Source: Methylobacter sp. | GTDB lineage: Bacteria > Pseudomonadota > Gammaproteobacteria > Methylococcales > Methylomonadaceae | Assembly (NCBI GenBank): GCA_030679035.1 | Contig: JAUXTH010000149.1 | Coordinates: forward strand, 62,001 to 126,000 | DNA: 64,000 bases | Direction of reading: 5' to 3' | Shown here: one piece after another, positions 1 through 8,738 of the stretch | Position numbering within the stretch: position 1 is the first letter of the stretch | Layout: every line of letters starts with the position of its first letter | Notes under the pieces: model-generated | What the model was told of the DNA's origin: nothing | The model's input: only the letters and a program-made list of their open reading frames with translations | Databases searched by the model: none | Program-made: the position numbers and the translations under genes

Positions 1-647
1 CCGTGTTTGAACGCATATAGCACCAAATCTACGGAGTCCTCCAACGACATCAGGAATCGCGTCATGTTTGGGTCGGTAATGGTGAGTGGACTGCCCTCTT
101 TGAGTTGCGACACGAACAAGGGGATAACCGAACCGCGCGAAGCCATCACGTTACCGTAACGAGTCGCACACAACACTGTCTCTCCAGCATTTTGCATGCG
201 CGCTTTAGCAACCATGAACTTTTCCATCATCGCCTTGGAAATCCCCATCGCATTGATGGGGTACACGGCTTTGTCCGTGCTCAACATCACTACTCGCGAC
301 ACACCCCGTGCAATGGCTGCTTCCATCACGTTTTCCGATCCCATCACATTAGTGCGCACCGCTTCCAGAGGATAAAACTCGCACGAGGGAACCTGCTTCA
401 AGGCTGCCGCGTGGAACAAGTAATCCACGCCCTTCATTGCCTGATAGATGCTGTTGTAATCGCGGACGTCGCCGATGTAGAACTTCAATTTTGGATTGCT
501 CAACGCGATGCGCATCTCTTCTTGCTTTTTCTCATCACGACTGAAGATACGGATCTCGCGCACATCCGTCGAAAGGAAGCGCTTAAGCACAGTGTTCCCG
601 AAAGAACCCGTGCCGCCAGTGATCATCAATATTTTATTTTTGAACAT
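1..647 (-). CDS. capE: UDP-GlcNAc 4,6-dehydratase/5-epimerase, CapE/FnlA/WbjB type (C-terminus off window)
   Basis: Reading the minus strand from an ATG at 647 gives an open frame that runs off the left edge (215 codons). It is a short-chain dehydrogenase with a Rossmann glycine motif GGTGSFG (residues 11-17) and STDK at 123-126. The catalytic site reads M134-G-I-S-K138, so methionine replaces the usual tyrosine of YxxxK. That is typical of the CapE/FnlA/WbjB group, which converts UDP-GlcNAc to UDP-2-acetamido-2,6-dideoxy-L-arabino-4-hexulose, and it separates the protein from FlaA1/PseB enzymes. The RmlD-like reductase gene ends 16 bases upstream, so the two should act in succession towards an N-acetyl L-6-deoxyhexosamine such as L-FucNAc or L-QuiNAc. 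A 2-epimerase is expected beyond the left edge. Confidence 0.9.
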   Translation of the reverse strand, partial: MFKNKILMITGGTGSFGNTVLKRFLSTDVREIRIFSRDEKKQEEMRIALSNPKLKFYIGDVRDYNSIYQAMKGVDYLFHAAALKQVPSCEFYPLEAVRTNVMGSENVMEAAIARGVSRVVMLSTDKAVYPINAMGISKAMMEKFMVAKARMQNAGETVLCATRYGNVMASRGSVIPLFVSQLKEGSPLTITDPNMTRFLMSLEDSVDLVLYAFKH

Positions 648-663
648 AATTTTTTAGTCTAAG

Positions 664-1518
664 CTATTTATTATAATACATTAATTTTATCAATTCCGGC
701 CAATCAGGCGCCGCATATCCGGTCGCTACGCGGAAACGCTCTGCATTCAACGAACGGTCTATTTCAAACTGGTCTTCTCGCACAATCTCGATAGACTTGC
801 CATACACTTCGGCAATCAGTCGCAACAAATCATATTTCGCGATAGGTTTAGCGGCAACATGGTACAGCCCAAACAAGTCAGCCCTAGGTATTACCACATC
901 CCGAATAACTTGCGCAAAAACAACCGTAGGCAATCCCGAAAAAATCGCACGGGCAAAGCCTTTGCATTGTCCCTGCTGCGATAAAAACCAGTCTAGCAAG
1001 CCATGGGTACTCTGCAACTCATGCCCGATAGTTGAAGTGCGCAGAGTAATCGCGTGCGGGTAATTGACCTCACCCAGAAATTTTGACTTGCCATATATAT
1101 CGGCTGCATCCGCAGGGTCGTCTTCTGTATACCCCCCTTTTTTTCCGGAAAAAATGCAATCCGTGCTGACATGAATCAAACGCGCACCAATGAGATCACA
1201 TAAGCCCGCCAGTCGGTGAGGCATCAACGCATTAATGGGAATGGCCACCAGATGATCTTCCGCGCCCGGCAGATGTTTGGTTAAGCCCGCGCAATTAATA
1301 ACCACATCAGGGCGCACCTGCGAGAACACCTTGACCAAGGTATCGTGATTCTCAACATCGATCCCTGTCACCAACCGCTCGGCAATCTTTGGGCTGAAAA
1401 ATCGTTTCACTTCGCCGGAACGAACTGTTCCGAACACATCCCATTCTTTTTTTTCGCTCAGTACGCGGATAATGGTACTGCCGATCATGCCGCTGGCACC
1501 GATCACTAAAACCTTCAC
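664..1518 (-). CDS. RmlD-like SDR reductase (UDP-4-keto-L-6-deoxyhexosamine reductase candidate)
   Basis: This 284-residue extended SDR has the nucleotide-binding motif GASGMIG (7-13), STD at 118-120 and a YGKSK active site (Y142, K146), as in dTDP-4-dehydrorhamnose reductases. It starts at a GTG preceded by a clear AGAGAGG ribosome site. It lacks the C-terminal cupin of CapF/WbjC/FnlB. Length and architecture therefore fit better the stand-alone 4-reductases of the UDP-L-QuiNAc/L-RhaNAc route (WbvR type). It lies directly upstream of the CapE-type dehydratase and probably reduces that enzyme's 4-keto product. The exact sugar is inferred. Confidence 0.75.
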   Translation of the reverse strand: MKVLVIGASGMIGSTIIRVLSEKKEWDVFGTVRSGEVKRFFSPKIAERLVTGIDVENHDTLVKVFSQVRPDVVINCAGLTKHLPGAEDHLVAIPINALMPHRLAGLCDLIGARLIHVSTDCIFSGKKGGYTEDDPADAADIYGKSKFLGEVNYPHAITLRTSTIGHELQSTHGLLDWFLSQQGQCKGFARAIFSGLPTVVFAQVIRDVVIPRADLFGLYHVAAKPIAKYDLLRLIAEVYGKSIEIVREDQFEIDRSLNAERFRVATGYAAPDWPELIKLMYYNK

Positions 1519-1662
1519 TGAATACCTCTCTTCTCTTTATTCATACATTCGGTGCTGACCGCCCTGCCACTATGAATATTCGCTCTAAAAACCTATAATT
1601 ACAATACCTTGGCTACTTTCGGCCACTCAAAAAGAATTGCGACTGACGATCAGAATTGCATT

Positions 1663-3048
1663 TCAGCTCTTTATCTTCAAAGTTGGAAGTGCAGCTTGTC
1701 GCCAAAACGCTAAACATGGGATCAGGACAATACTGATAAATAGCCACACAGGAAAAATCTGGAATCGAATACCCAAACCTATTGCCAAGCAGTAGAACAA
1801 CATAGCAAGCGCATAAACACTTGATGAACTTGGATGCGCAATATGAACTCTTACACCCCTGGCAACTAATAGACAAATAGCCAAAATTACTGCTGCCAAC
1901 CCAAACCAACCTACGTCCTGGTATAACACTACCCACCCAGCATCTAGCCCATCTCCGACAAAACGACCTTCAATAGATTCCATTGTACGAACCGAAACAT
2001 CAGGCAACCCTATCCTAGATGGAATGCCTGTAAAACTCAAAACATAACCGATCAAAGACAGTGGGGTGAGAAAGAACCTTTCCCCCAACAAAGCAACGCC
2101 ACGCCAACCTTCACTACTCGAAAAAACTAATGGTACAAGCCATTCAGCTACAGCATATGTTGTCAGCATGGTTAGCGGCAAAACCATCAAAGGCAACCAG
2201 CGCAGTCGCTCCTTTATCAGCCACGGAGAAATAAATAATATTCCCAATAGCGGAAGACCGGCACTACGGGATCCGGACAAATAGATGGCAATCGAAGCCA
2301 AAACCATTCCCCACACCATCATTTTTCGGTGGTTCCTGTACACATGCATACCATATGCGCAACCGAGATAAACCAAAGATGCCCAATAGGCAAATAAATT
2401 TGGATTAAATAAGATAGAGCAAGCTCGCCATACCAGCTCACCCGAACCACTAGGCGTAGCTGCCCACGATTGCTGATAAAACACTTCACAGAACCCAACG
2501 CAATCAGCAACAAACAATATGACAAGCCCACTCATGCACCACCAATAGGTTAAGTTGGGGGTAAAGCTGCGCACGCCAGCTAAAGCTATGCTTCCAACTA
2601 GCATCAAGAAAAGCATCATCTCAATTGAGACGACATTTTTTAACTGCAACCAATCACCATATCTAATGTTGAAAATATACCCACAGAGAACGACTACCAT
2701 TAACATTAGCAAATGAAGCTCAACTTTCATTTCGTTCCAAGATTTCATCACCCATAAATCAAAAGCCTGTCGACTCAATATAATAAAGATGGGGACTACT
2801 AATGATATAGCAGAAAGCTTAGCCAATAAGCCTCCACCTTCAGCGTGAAGAGTACTCAAAAAAGTAAATGAATCTGAGTTCTCGTTTGGCCCTTTTGTAA
2901 CTACTGCAATGGTCGCAAAACCAAAATGTAGCGTCCCATAGGTAAATAGAATTAGCAGTAAAGTTATGACATCCCTTTGCCGCTTTATTAAGAATATGGA
3001 ACACAGCACAATTACCAAATTTATTATTTCAAATGCATTAATTTTCAT
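1663..3048 (-). CDS. polytopic membrane protein, O-antigen polymerase-like (Wzy candidate)
   Basis: About 461 residues, almost wholly hydrophobic, with roughly ten to twelve predicted membrane segments and a larger loop in the C-terminal half. No enzymatic motif is visible. Size, topology and position between a glycosyltransferase and sugar-nucleotide genes fit the highly divergent Wzy/O-antigen polymerase family, which joins undecaprenyl-linked repeat units in the periplasm. The longest frame opens with TTG at 3054. The ATG two codons later (3048) is the better start. A second polymerase or ligase-like protein lies at 6082-7353, so which one polymerises is unclear. Confidence 0.65.
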   Translation of the reverse strand: MKINAFEIINLVIVLCSIFLIKRQRDVITLLLILFTYGTLHFGFATIAVVTKGPNENSDSFTFLSTLHAEGGGLLAKLSAISLVVPIFIILSRQAFDLWVMKSWNEMKVELHLLMLMVVVLCGYIFNIRYGDWLQLKNVVSIEMMLFLMLVGSIALAGVRSFTPNLTYWWCMSGLVILFVADCVGFCEVFYQQSWAATPSGSGELVWRACSILFNPNLFAYWASLVYLGCAYGMHVYRNHRKMMVWGMVLASIAIYLSGSRSAGLPLLGILFISPWLIKERLRWLPLMVLPLTMLTTYAVAEWLVPLVFSSSEGWRGVALLGERFFLTPLSLIGYVLSFTGIPSRIGLPDVSVRTMESIEGRFVGDGLDAGWVVLYQDVGWFGLAAVILAICLLVARGVRVHIAHPSSSSVYALAMLFYCLAIGLGIRFQIFPVWLFISIVLIPCLAFWRQAALPTLKIKS

Positions 3049-3224
3049 GGTCAATTTATCTGGTTCTTAGAAAAGAAAGCTCACTTCAGTGAATGGTATC
3101 TTACTAACTAAGATAGCTAATTAAATGCTGTTCTCAAATCAACAGATCTAACTTTAACAGCCTGTAAGGTCGTTATGTCCGATTAATTTCTGCTCAGATT
3201 GAGCTTTAAATTTTAAGCTACGTT

Positions 3225-4058
3225 TTAACCAAACGTACCACCCCACTTGCTCCAATAAATCAATCCAGACCTTATCGTCACTAAACGCATTTTCAAGCTA
3301 TGATGGGTTCCGCGAGTCCATCGATGCACCACTCTGACGCTCGGAACATAGACAACCCTCGCAATTTTCAGCATTCTGCGACTAATATCCGCATCTTCAA
3401 AATGCAAAAAATAATCCGTATCAAATCCATTAATCTGCTGCAACAACCGGGTACGAAAAAACATGCAGCAACCGCTTGAGTATTCAACTCCATCAATAAG
3501 ATCATCGTAATTACATTCACGCATTTCAAATCTCGCTAAAGCAGATTTGAATAACGATTGAATCCAACCGAAAGGTAAGTTACGAAGAAACATGATAAAC
3601 AAAGTCGGATTACGTTTGCACAGATAATGGCGCGCGCCATCTTCGCCGAATACCGCAGGAGTCAACAACCCGACATCAGGATTGGCCTCCATAAAACGTA
3701 GCGCCTGTACTAGCATTTCGGGTTCAACAAATAAATCGGGATTGATCACTAGGTGGTAATCGGAATCTGTTTGCTTAATCACCAAATTATTGCCTTGCCC
3801 ATACCCGACATTACCCGGTGAACGCAATAAGTACAGTGACCAGTCCGGCATCGCCCCCCGATATTTTTCAACCTGTGCTTGAATCCGTTGGTGCCAACTG
3901 TCTTCATAAGAATTATCAACCAGCGTTAATTCAAGACGAACAGCATAATCCTGCCTGACAACCTGTGCGGCTCGCTGCAATGCCGAAAGCGTTCGATCCA
4001 GCTCCACTAGGTCAGGTTTATACATCACCAAGGATGCGCTTAATGAAATTTCAATCAT
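3225..4058 (-). CDS. glycosyltransferase family 2, rhamnosyltransferase-like
   Basis: A 277-residue GT-A enzyme with VDNS (47-50), NVGYG (83-87) and NPD (106-108, the metal/nucleotide-binding position). Its C-terminal part carries GCCMFFR and HFEDADISRRM, as in WbbL-type rhamnosyltransferases. It should add one sugar to the lipid-linked repeat unit on the cytoplasmic face of the membrane. The ATG overlaps the stop of the upstream acetyltransferase by 4 bases, which indicates translational coupling. Donor and linkage cannot be read from sequence. Confidence 0.85.
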   Translation of the reverse strand: MIEISLSASLVMYKPDLVELDRTLSALQRAAQVVRQDYAVRLELTLVDNSYEDSWHQRIQAQVEKYRGAMPDWSLYLLRSPGNVGYGQGNNLVIKQTDSDYHLVINPDLFVEPEMLVQALRFMEANPDVGLLTPAVFGEDGARHYLCKRNPTLFIMFLRNLPFGWIQSLFKSALARFEMRECNYDDLIDGVEYSSGCCMFFRTRLLQQINGFDTDYFLHFEDADISRRMLKIARVVYVPSVRVVHRWTRGTHHSLKMRLVTIRSGLIYWSKWGGTFG

Positions 4059-4615
4059 TTGTTATGGCCATTATTTTCATTTGGCATTTGCCGCATCACG
4101 ATTCTGGCTGGCACGCCAACGGCCACCGCATACGGCGGCACATCATGCAACACCACTGCGTTGGCGCCAATCTTGGCGTAGTCACCAACAATTACGCGAC
4201 CGATAATTTTTGCTCCGGCGCCTATCACCACATGGCTGCCGATAATGGGTCTAGTAGCAGCCGAGAATTGTATATCGGGTTCTTTAGCCCCCAAGGTAAC
4301 GCCCTGCATGACTGTGACATTTTCACCAATGCGCTCAGCGCCGATAACGGTTCCCACTGTATGCGGCAAAAATAGCCCACCTCCAATCTGGACTTTGGGT
4401 GAGACTTCTATCCCAAAGAACAAAACATTCAGCATGGAAAAAAACTTGGACAGTAATCCAAGGCGATACCGATAAAAAAATTCCGATAATCGCAAAAACA
4501 CTACGGGCACCAAGCGTGGATTGAAACAAGAAACTATAAGCTTTAGCCGGGAAACGGGCCGTAACTCTCCAGAAATTTGATGATAATACTCAATGTCGGA
4601 TCGTAGTTTTTTCAC
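4055..4615 (-). CDS. CysE-like hexapeptide-repeat acetyltransferase
   Basis: About 186 residues. The longest open frame extends to 4699, but that would overlap the flippase gene by 88 bases. A GTG at 4615 sits in a GTGA overlap with the flippase stop, and the protein from there begins like serine acetyltransferases (KKLRSDIEYYHQ). The C-terminal half is a left-handed beta helix of hexapeptide repeats with the IGRVIVGDYAKIGANAVV stretch and the PPYAVAVGVPARIV ending. It probably O-acetylates a sugar in the repeat unit using acetyl-CoA. A true cysteine-biosynthesis role is unlikely in this setting. Confidence 0.8.
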   Translation of the reverse strand: MKKLRSDIEYYHQISGELRPVSRLKLIVSCFNPRLVPVVFLRLSEFFYRYRLGLLSKFFSMLNVLFFGIEVSPKVQIGGGLFLPHTVGTVIGAERIGENVTVMQGVTLGAKEPDIQFSAATRPIIGSHVVIGAGAKIIGRVIVGDYAKIGANAVVLHDVPPYAVAVGVPARIVMRQMPNENNGHNK

Positions 4616-6042
4616 AAAACCACTTTCTTGTAGGCAAACCATGCCAATCCACTGACAAGCAGTCCGACGAACACCAATTGAAATTGTATATATCCCCAAG
4701 ACATTGTATTTTGGTCCTCATAAACTACCGCCAGTATCAACGGCAATGTTGCCATAATCACCAATGGCCAGATTTGGCGGCGCCGTATCAGACTATTTTT
4801 GTAACAAGCATACTCCACCACGAACACCAGATAGAGAAAATTGGGAATTACAAATGCCCAACCTAATGACTCCAGGGAAGTGAATCTTTGCAAACTATAA
4901 CCGGCAGCCAGCAATAGCCCAGAATTGAGAGCCAAGTCTGAGATGATCAATACGCGAGAGTTTCTTGTCGCAAATATCATCATTCCATACACCCACGAAA
5001 CGCCCCGAAAAATGACTGCAATCGCCAGCACTGTCAACACCCGGCCGGAATCCTCAAACTGAGAACTATATAGCATATGAATCAATTGATTCTTGAATAG
5101 AATCATCAAGTAACAGACCAGCGTACAGCCAGCCAAAACCAAATAAGTTGTTTTGAGCATATACACTTTTTGGCTCGTAGGTTGGGTCGCACCAGCCAGC
5201 AATGGCAAATATATTGTGCTGCAAGCGGTCAAAAACAGAGTTATGTAGTTAAACGTCAGCGTCCATGCGGCATCGAACAATCCCGCAAATGCCAGCCCAT
5301 GAATATCAATTATCCATGATCGAATAAGCAACAACGCAATCGTTGAGGAAAGCGCCGCCAGCAAATTCGAACCGGCAAATTTCACAAACGCCCGTGTTTC
5401 CGGCTGTGTCAAATAGCCAATCGATATATTGGAAACCAATTTGGGCAAACGAGACACGCCCAAAGCCCCCACCAAATAGGTAACTAGAAAACACAACACC
5501 ATTGACAATGCCAGCATCTCTGGCCGATAGGCGGCGTGCAAAAAATAAGCACCTGACAACATCATCACCAATGCCAGCGGCCCTGAAATTTGAGCAAGCG
5601 CCAGATAATGGTAAGACCGATAGCCATTCAATACTGCAATAGCATAGGTGCACCCCACATTCAGCAAAATAGCCAAGCACAGCCACCGAAGCGTAGCAAG
5701 TAAATCTGGAGCATCAGAAGACAAAAACAACTGCGTGAGTTGCGGCGTGAAAACGAGGAAGAGCAGTACCGCCAGCACCCCACTCGTACCAATCAAACGG
5801 CTTGCCGTTCCACGAAACTGCCAACGCGCTTGCATATCCACTCGCTCGGATAACCCTTGGACAACCGCATTGGTTCCACCAAAGGTTGCACCTATGGTTA
5901 CTGCTTGTGCAATCTGCCGTAACTGGGAAAAAAGTCCGACTCCCTCCGGCCCCAACCAATAGGCCACCATCTTGAAGCTCAACAACCACAGAAATGCAGA
6001 ACCAAATACACCACCAGTACTAATATAAATGCTAGGTTTCAT
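4612..6042 (-). CDS. wzx: Wzx-type oligosaccharide flippase
   Basis: A 476-residue protein with about twelve membrane segments and the N-terminal pattern of the polysaccharide biosynthesis/MATE-like export superfamily (LGPEGVGLFSQLRQ near residue 30). Family members move undecaprenyl-diphosphate-linked repeat units across the inner membrane. The gene is coupled by a GTGA overlap to the acetyltransferase and lies next to two polymerase-like genes, forming a Wzx/Wzy set. A second, only distantly similar flippase lies at 21813-23327. Confidence 0.88.
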   Translation of the reverse strand: MKPSIYISTGGVFGSAFLWLLSFKMVAYWLGPEGVGLFSQLRQIAQAVTIGATFGGTNAVVQGLSERVDMQARWQFRGTASRLIGTSGVLAVLLFLVFTPQLTQLFLSSDAPDLLATLRWLCLAILLNVGCTYAIAVLNGYRSYHYLALAQISGPLALVMMLSGAYFLHAAYRPEMLALSMVLCFLVTYLVGALGVSRLPKLVSNISIGYLTQPETRAFVKFAGSNLLAALSSTIALLLIRSWIIDIHGLAFAGLFDAAWTLTFNYITLFLTACSTIYLPLLAGATQPTSQKVYMLKTTYLVLAGCTLVCYLMILFKNQLIHMLYSSQFEDSGRVLTVLAIAVIFRGVSWVYGMMIFATRNSRVLIISDLALNSGLLLAAGYSLQRFTSLESLGWAFVIPNFLYLVFVVEYACYKNSLIRRRQIWPLVIMATLPLILAVVYEDQNTMSWGYIQFQLVFVGLLVSGLAWFAYKKVVL

Positions 6043-6081
6043 TTTAACAGGTAGGTCGTTATATGGGTAACCCGCGGCAAG

Positions 6082-7353
6082 CTATATACCTTCTCTTTCT
6101 TGCTCGCGCTTACGTGGGAATTGCGACAAAAGCAATCCCCATAGAAAATACGCAAAGATGCCGGGGTACGGCTGACGCAGTGTAACTTTAAAGTTGTTAT
6201 CCACTATGACCAAATAAAATACGATAACTGCCAGCCAGAGCGTTTCACTAGACAATGTTTGTTTAGATTGCCATAACTGATAAGCTGTGTAGCCGATTAA
6301 CAACGACATAGGCAGCAATGATAGCAGCCCGAAGGCATAGGTTATATCCAGATACCAGTTATGCGCACTACTGATCACTTCCCTAGAAATCAAAACATTG
6401 TGCCCAAGAATCAACGTTTTTGTACTTTCAGCAATAGCGTCGATATACAATTTCCAGATATCTAGTCGTTCCAGCACGTTTTGGGGAATATTGCCGCTTG
6501 CAAGTTCATTAAATTTATTAACATATGAGCCATCGACGTGAACGGCTATATTATGATTTCCTATAAACTCATAGAACATCTGCAGGCTTTCAGCGACCAT
6601 CGCAACCGCCACTACGACCAGCACAGGAAATATGATTGCCAATTTAATATTTTGTAATGGCATACCCATTCTGATGCCAATAAATACAACAATAAATGCC
6701 ACATAGGCAAAAATAGCCAGAAACGAAGCGCTTGCAAGAACATAAATGAGCATCAAGCACGCTAAAACAAAAAGCTTTCGTTTATGATTCTCCCAAAGTG
6801 TCACCATTGAATATGAAAATGCACAAACCATAATCAAAGGGACAAACTGGATATGCGAATAGATACTGAATAAGTAAAGATTGTGGGTCAAAGCAAAAGT
6901 ACCTTTCTGCACCCAACTGCAAACCAGTTGCACTGGCACGATGACAAGAAGAGTGTAAAGGAAAGCTCTTGGAATTAACTTGTCATCATCGACAATCATC
7001 TGCCCTAATATTAGACCAAACGCGGGGAGCAAATATTGAAATATCAGAATGATTTTTCGCCGGTCAACTCCCGCCCCTATTTCGGCAAAAAGTAACGAAA
7101 TCAAGAGGACGAATAACAATCCTGCTACAAATATCCCGCCTAAGAAAGCGCGTCGATAATTGCCCAATAACATTAATATTCCGCCAAAACACGCAAGAAT
7201 AGAAATCGGCAGGGGCAATGCGCTCAGCATCCCGCCAGAATCAAGGACTGGAAAAGCGCTATTGTAGACGCCGCCAGATAGCTGAAAAAACAGCGGGAAC
7301 AGTAAACCTATACCAATAGCGATCAAAAGTCGGGACTTATTTTCTATATCCAT
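6082..7353 (-). CDS. O-antigen ligase/polymerase family membrane protein (Wzy_C type)
   Basis: 423 residues with about twelve hydrophobic segments and a periplasmic loop in the second half. The SSAHNWYLDITYAFG stretch (about residues 325-340) matches the HN-containing motif of the WaaL/Wzy/O-antigen ligase superfamily. Members either polymerise repeat units or transfer glycan to an acceptor. It lies 39 bases upstream of the wzx gene. Ligase and polymerase functions cannot be separated by sequence alone. Confidence 0.8.
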   Translation of the reverse strand: MDIENKSRLLIAIGIGLLFPLFFQLSGGVYNSAFPVLDSGGMLSALPLPISILACFGGILMLLGNYRRAFLGGIFVAGLLFVLLISLLFAEIGAGVDRRKIILIFQYLLPAFGLILGQMIVDDDKLIPRAFLYTLLVIVPVQLVCSWVQKGTFALTHNLYLFSIYSHIQFVPLIMVCAFSYSMVTLWENHKRKLFVLACLMLIYVLASASFLAIFAYVAFIVVFIGIRMGMPLQNIKLAIIFPVLVVVAVAMVAESLQMFYEFIGNHNIAVHVDGSYVNKFNELASGNIPQNVLERLDIWKLYIDAIAESTKTLILGHNVLISREVISSAHNWYLDITYAFGLLSLLPMSLLIGYTAYQLWQSKQTLSSETLWLAVIVFYLVIVDNNFKVTLRQPYPGIFAYFLWGLLLSQFPRKREQEREGI

Positions 7354-7724
7354 TTCAATTACAGTTTGGTAAAAGTTACTCTAGCCGGATGGCGTTACAG
7401 TCGGCGTAGTTTCCAAAGTATGCTAATCGACAAGAGCTGTCTGAAGAGCAACGCCTGGTGTAAATCAGCATCGGCAAATGCATGGCGTTATCTGTCGATC
7501 AAAAAAACAGCTTGTTCATTCTTGATGACTCTCCCGCCGTACTAGCCCCAACATCAGGAAAATGCCTACGACAACGCCAGATTAATTATTTTCAAAATTT
7601 GGCATTATACATCGGTTTTAATACTACAAAAATGTAAAATGCCTTTTTAAGCACCGAATCGGAAACAAATATTGCTAACTAAATCCGCAATCAAGCTCAA
7701 ATTACCCATAATATAGCGAGGACA
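7354..7724. other. 371-base non-coding gap, no feature recognised
   Basis: No frame on either strand here looks like a gene. On the minus strand a short frame near 7515-7570 encodes a hydrophobic stretch ending in two arginines and a stop, which could be the tail of a lost membrane protein. It is too short to identify. No terminator with a T-run and no convincing promoter was seen. Confidence 0.4.
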
Positions 7725-8738
7725 CTAGAAAGACTCATCTGCAATCTTCGTAGCCATAAGCTTATATCCCTGTGGACTGAGATGCGTGTCATTAGGCAAA
7801 TAAAGATCAACAACCCCTTCCACAGCTTGCTGGAAGAAATCCAACAAATTCACATTGCTCACACCAGCATCCTTTAATCGCTCAAAAACATTTGGATATT
7901 CGTCGCCACCTATTTTGTCAGTCACGTATTGCCGATAGACGGAGGATTTATCCGGCACCACGACTAACACCATCCGCACCCCCTTCTTTGCAAGGTCGTC
8001 CTGAATTTGTTTTAGGGTTACCACGGCGGCGGTTATATCTTTTTTCGACCAACCTAATTTACTATCATCTTCTGCATAGTATAGAAGCCGATTAGACTTG
8101 CGATTAGAAAAGAGCCTGCTAGTAGTTAGAGGAGCGTTAATCACCCCTCCAGAAGTTGCTCGCCTGTCAGACCATGTCATTCGGAGCATATTCGCGGCGG
8201 TTGGAAACAGGTAGCCGGCATCCAGCGTCAGCCCGGCAAGAGGATGCGTTGCAATTATATTTTTTTCGGTGATTTCAAACGATTTCGGAATCCGTCTAGG
8301 ACATGCATTCAGATTTCGAAACAACTGAACAAAACCTCGCTCCACTGTCTGAATAACAACCGTGCGCATGTTTGGATAATGCCTTTCTGCTAGCCAATGC
8401 AACCAGTTATCAAGGCAACCAACATCTTGGTATTGGAAAGAAAGGATTTCAAGATGACGTGATTCGGCAAGATAGGATTGCCATATGTTCGGGTGTGAGA
8501 ATGAATCACCCAGCACTAGCACCTGTGGATTGGTTATTGCTGTTCCATTCACACGCACTGAAACTGCTGGCTGTGGCTTATTCCACCCAAAATCCCTCTC
8601 GGACCAGTGTCCGATACGCGTCAGATCACCCGAAATGGGCTCAAAAAATATTGATAGGGGAGCAGCGCTTACAAAGAAAGCGAGTACTGGAAAAGCAAAC
8701 CATATCAGGTAAGAAATTGAACGACGATCAGACTTCAT
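7725..8738 (-). CDS. AlgJ/AlgX-like SGNH-fold polysaccharide O-acetylation protein
   Basis: 337 residues from the ATG at 8738, which shares one base with the MBOAT stop (TGATG). A TTG one codon earlier is also possible. An N-terminal membrane segment (about residues 10-30) is followed by a periplasmic SGNH-type domain with GDSFSHP (G77-D78-S79) and a C-terminal DTHLS motif (D317, H319), giving the Ser and Asp/His of the catalytic triad. With an AlgI-like MBOAT partner encoded directly upstream, it most likely transfers acetyl groups to the polysaccharide in the periplasm, like AlgJ/AlgX in alginate O-acetylation. Confidence 0.85.
   Translation of the reverse strand: MKSDRRSISYLIWFAFPVLAFFVSAAPLSIFFEPISGDLTRIGHWSERDFGWNKPQPAVSVRVNGTAITNPQVLVLGDSFSHPNIWQSYLAESRHLEILSFQYQDVGCLDNWLHWLAERHYPNMRTVVIQTVERGFVQLFRNLNACPRRIPKSFEITEKNIIATHPLAGLTLDAGYLFPTAANMLRMTWSDRRATSGGVINAPLTTSRLFSNRKSNRLLYYAEDDSKLGWSKKDITAAVVTLKQIQDDLAKKGVRMVLVVVPDKSSVYRQYVTDKIGGDEYPNVFERLKDAGVSNVNLLDFFQQAVEGVVDLYLPNDTHLSPQGYKLMATKIADESF

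Noticed and set aside
105-662. Long plus-strand open frame of 185 codons
   Set aside because: It is the antisense shadow of the CapE-type dehydratase, whose motifs are clear on the minus strand. The plus-strand protein is rich in His, Arg and Cys with no family features.
4616-4699. N-terminal extension of the CysE-like acetyltransferase
   Set aside because: The extension lies inside the flippase gene and is not conserved. A GTG in a GTGA overlap gives the family N-terminus.
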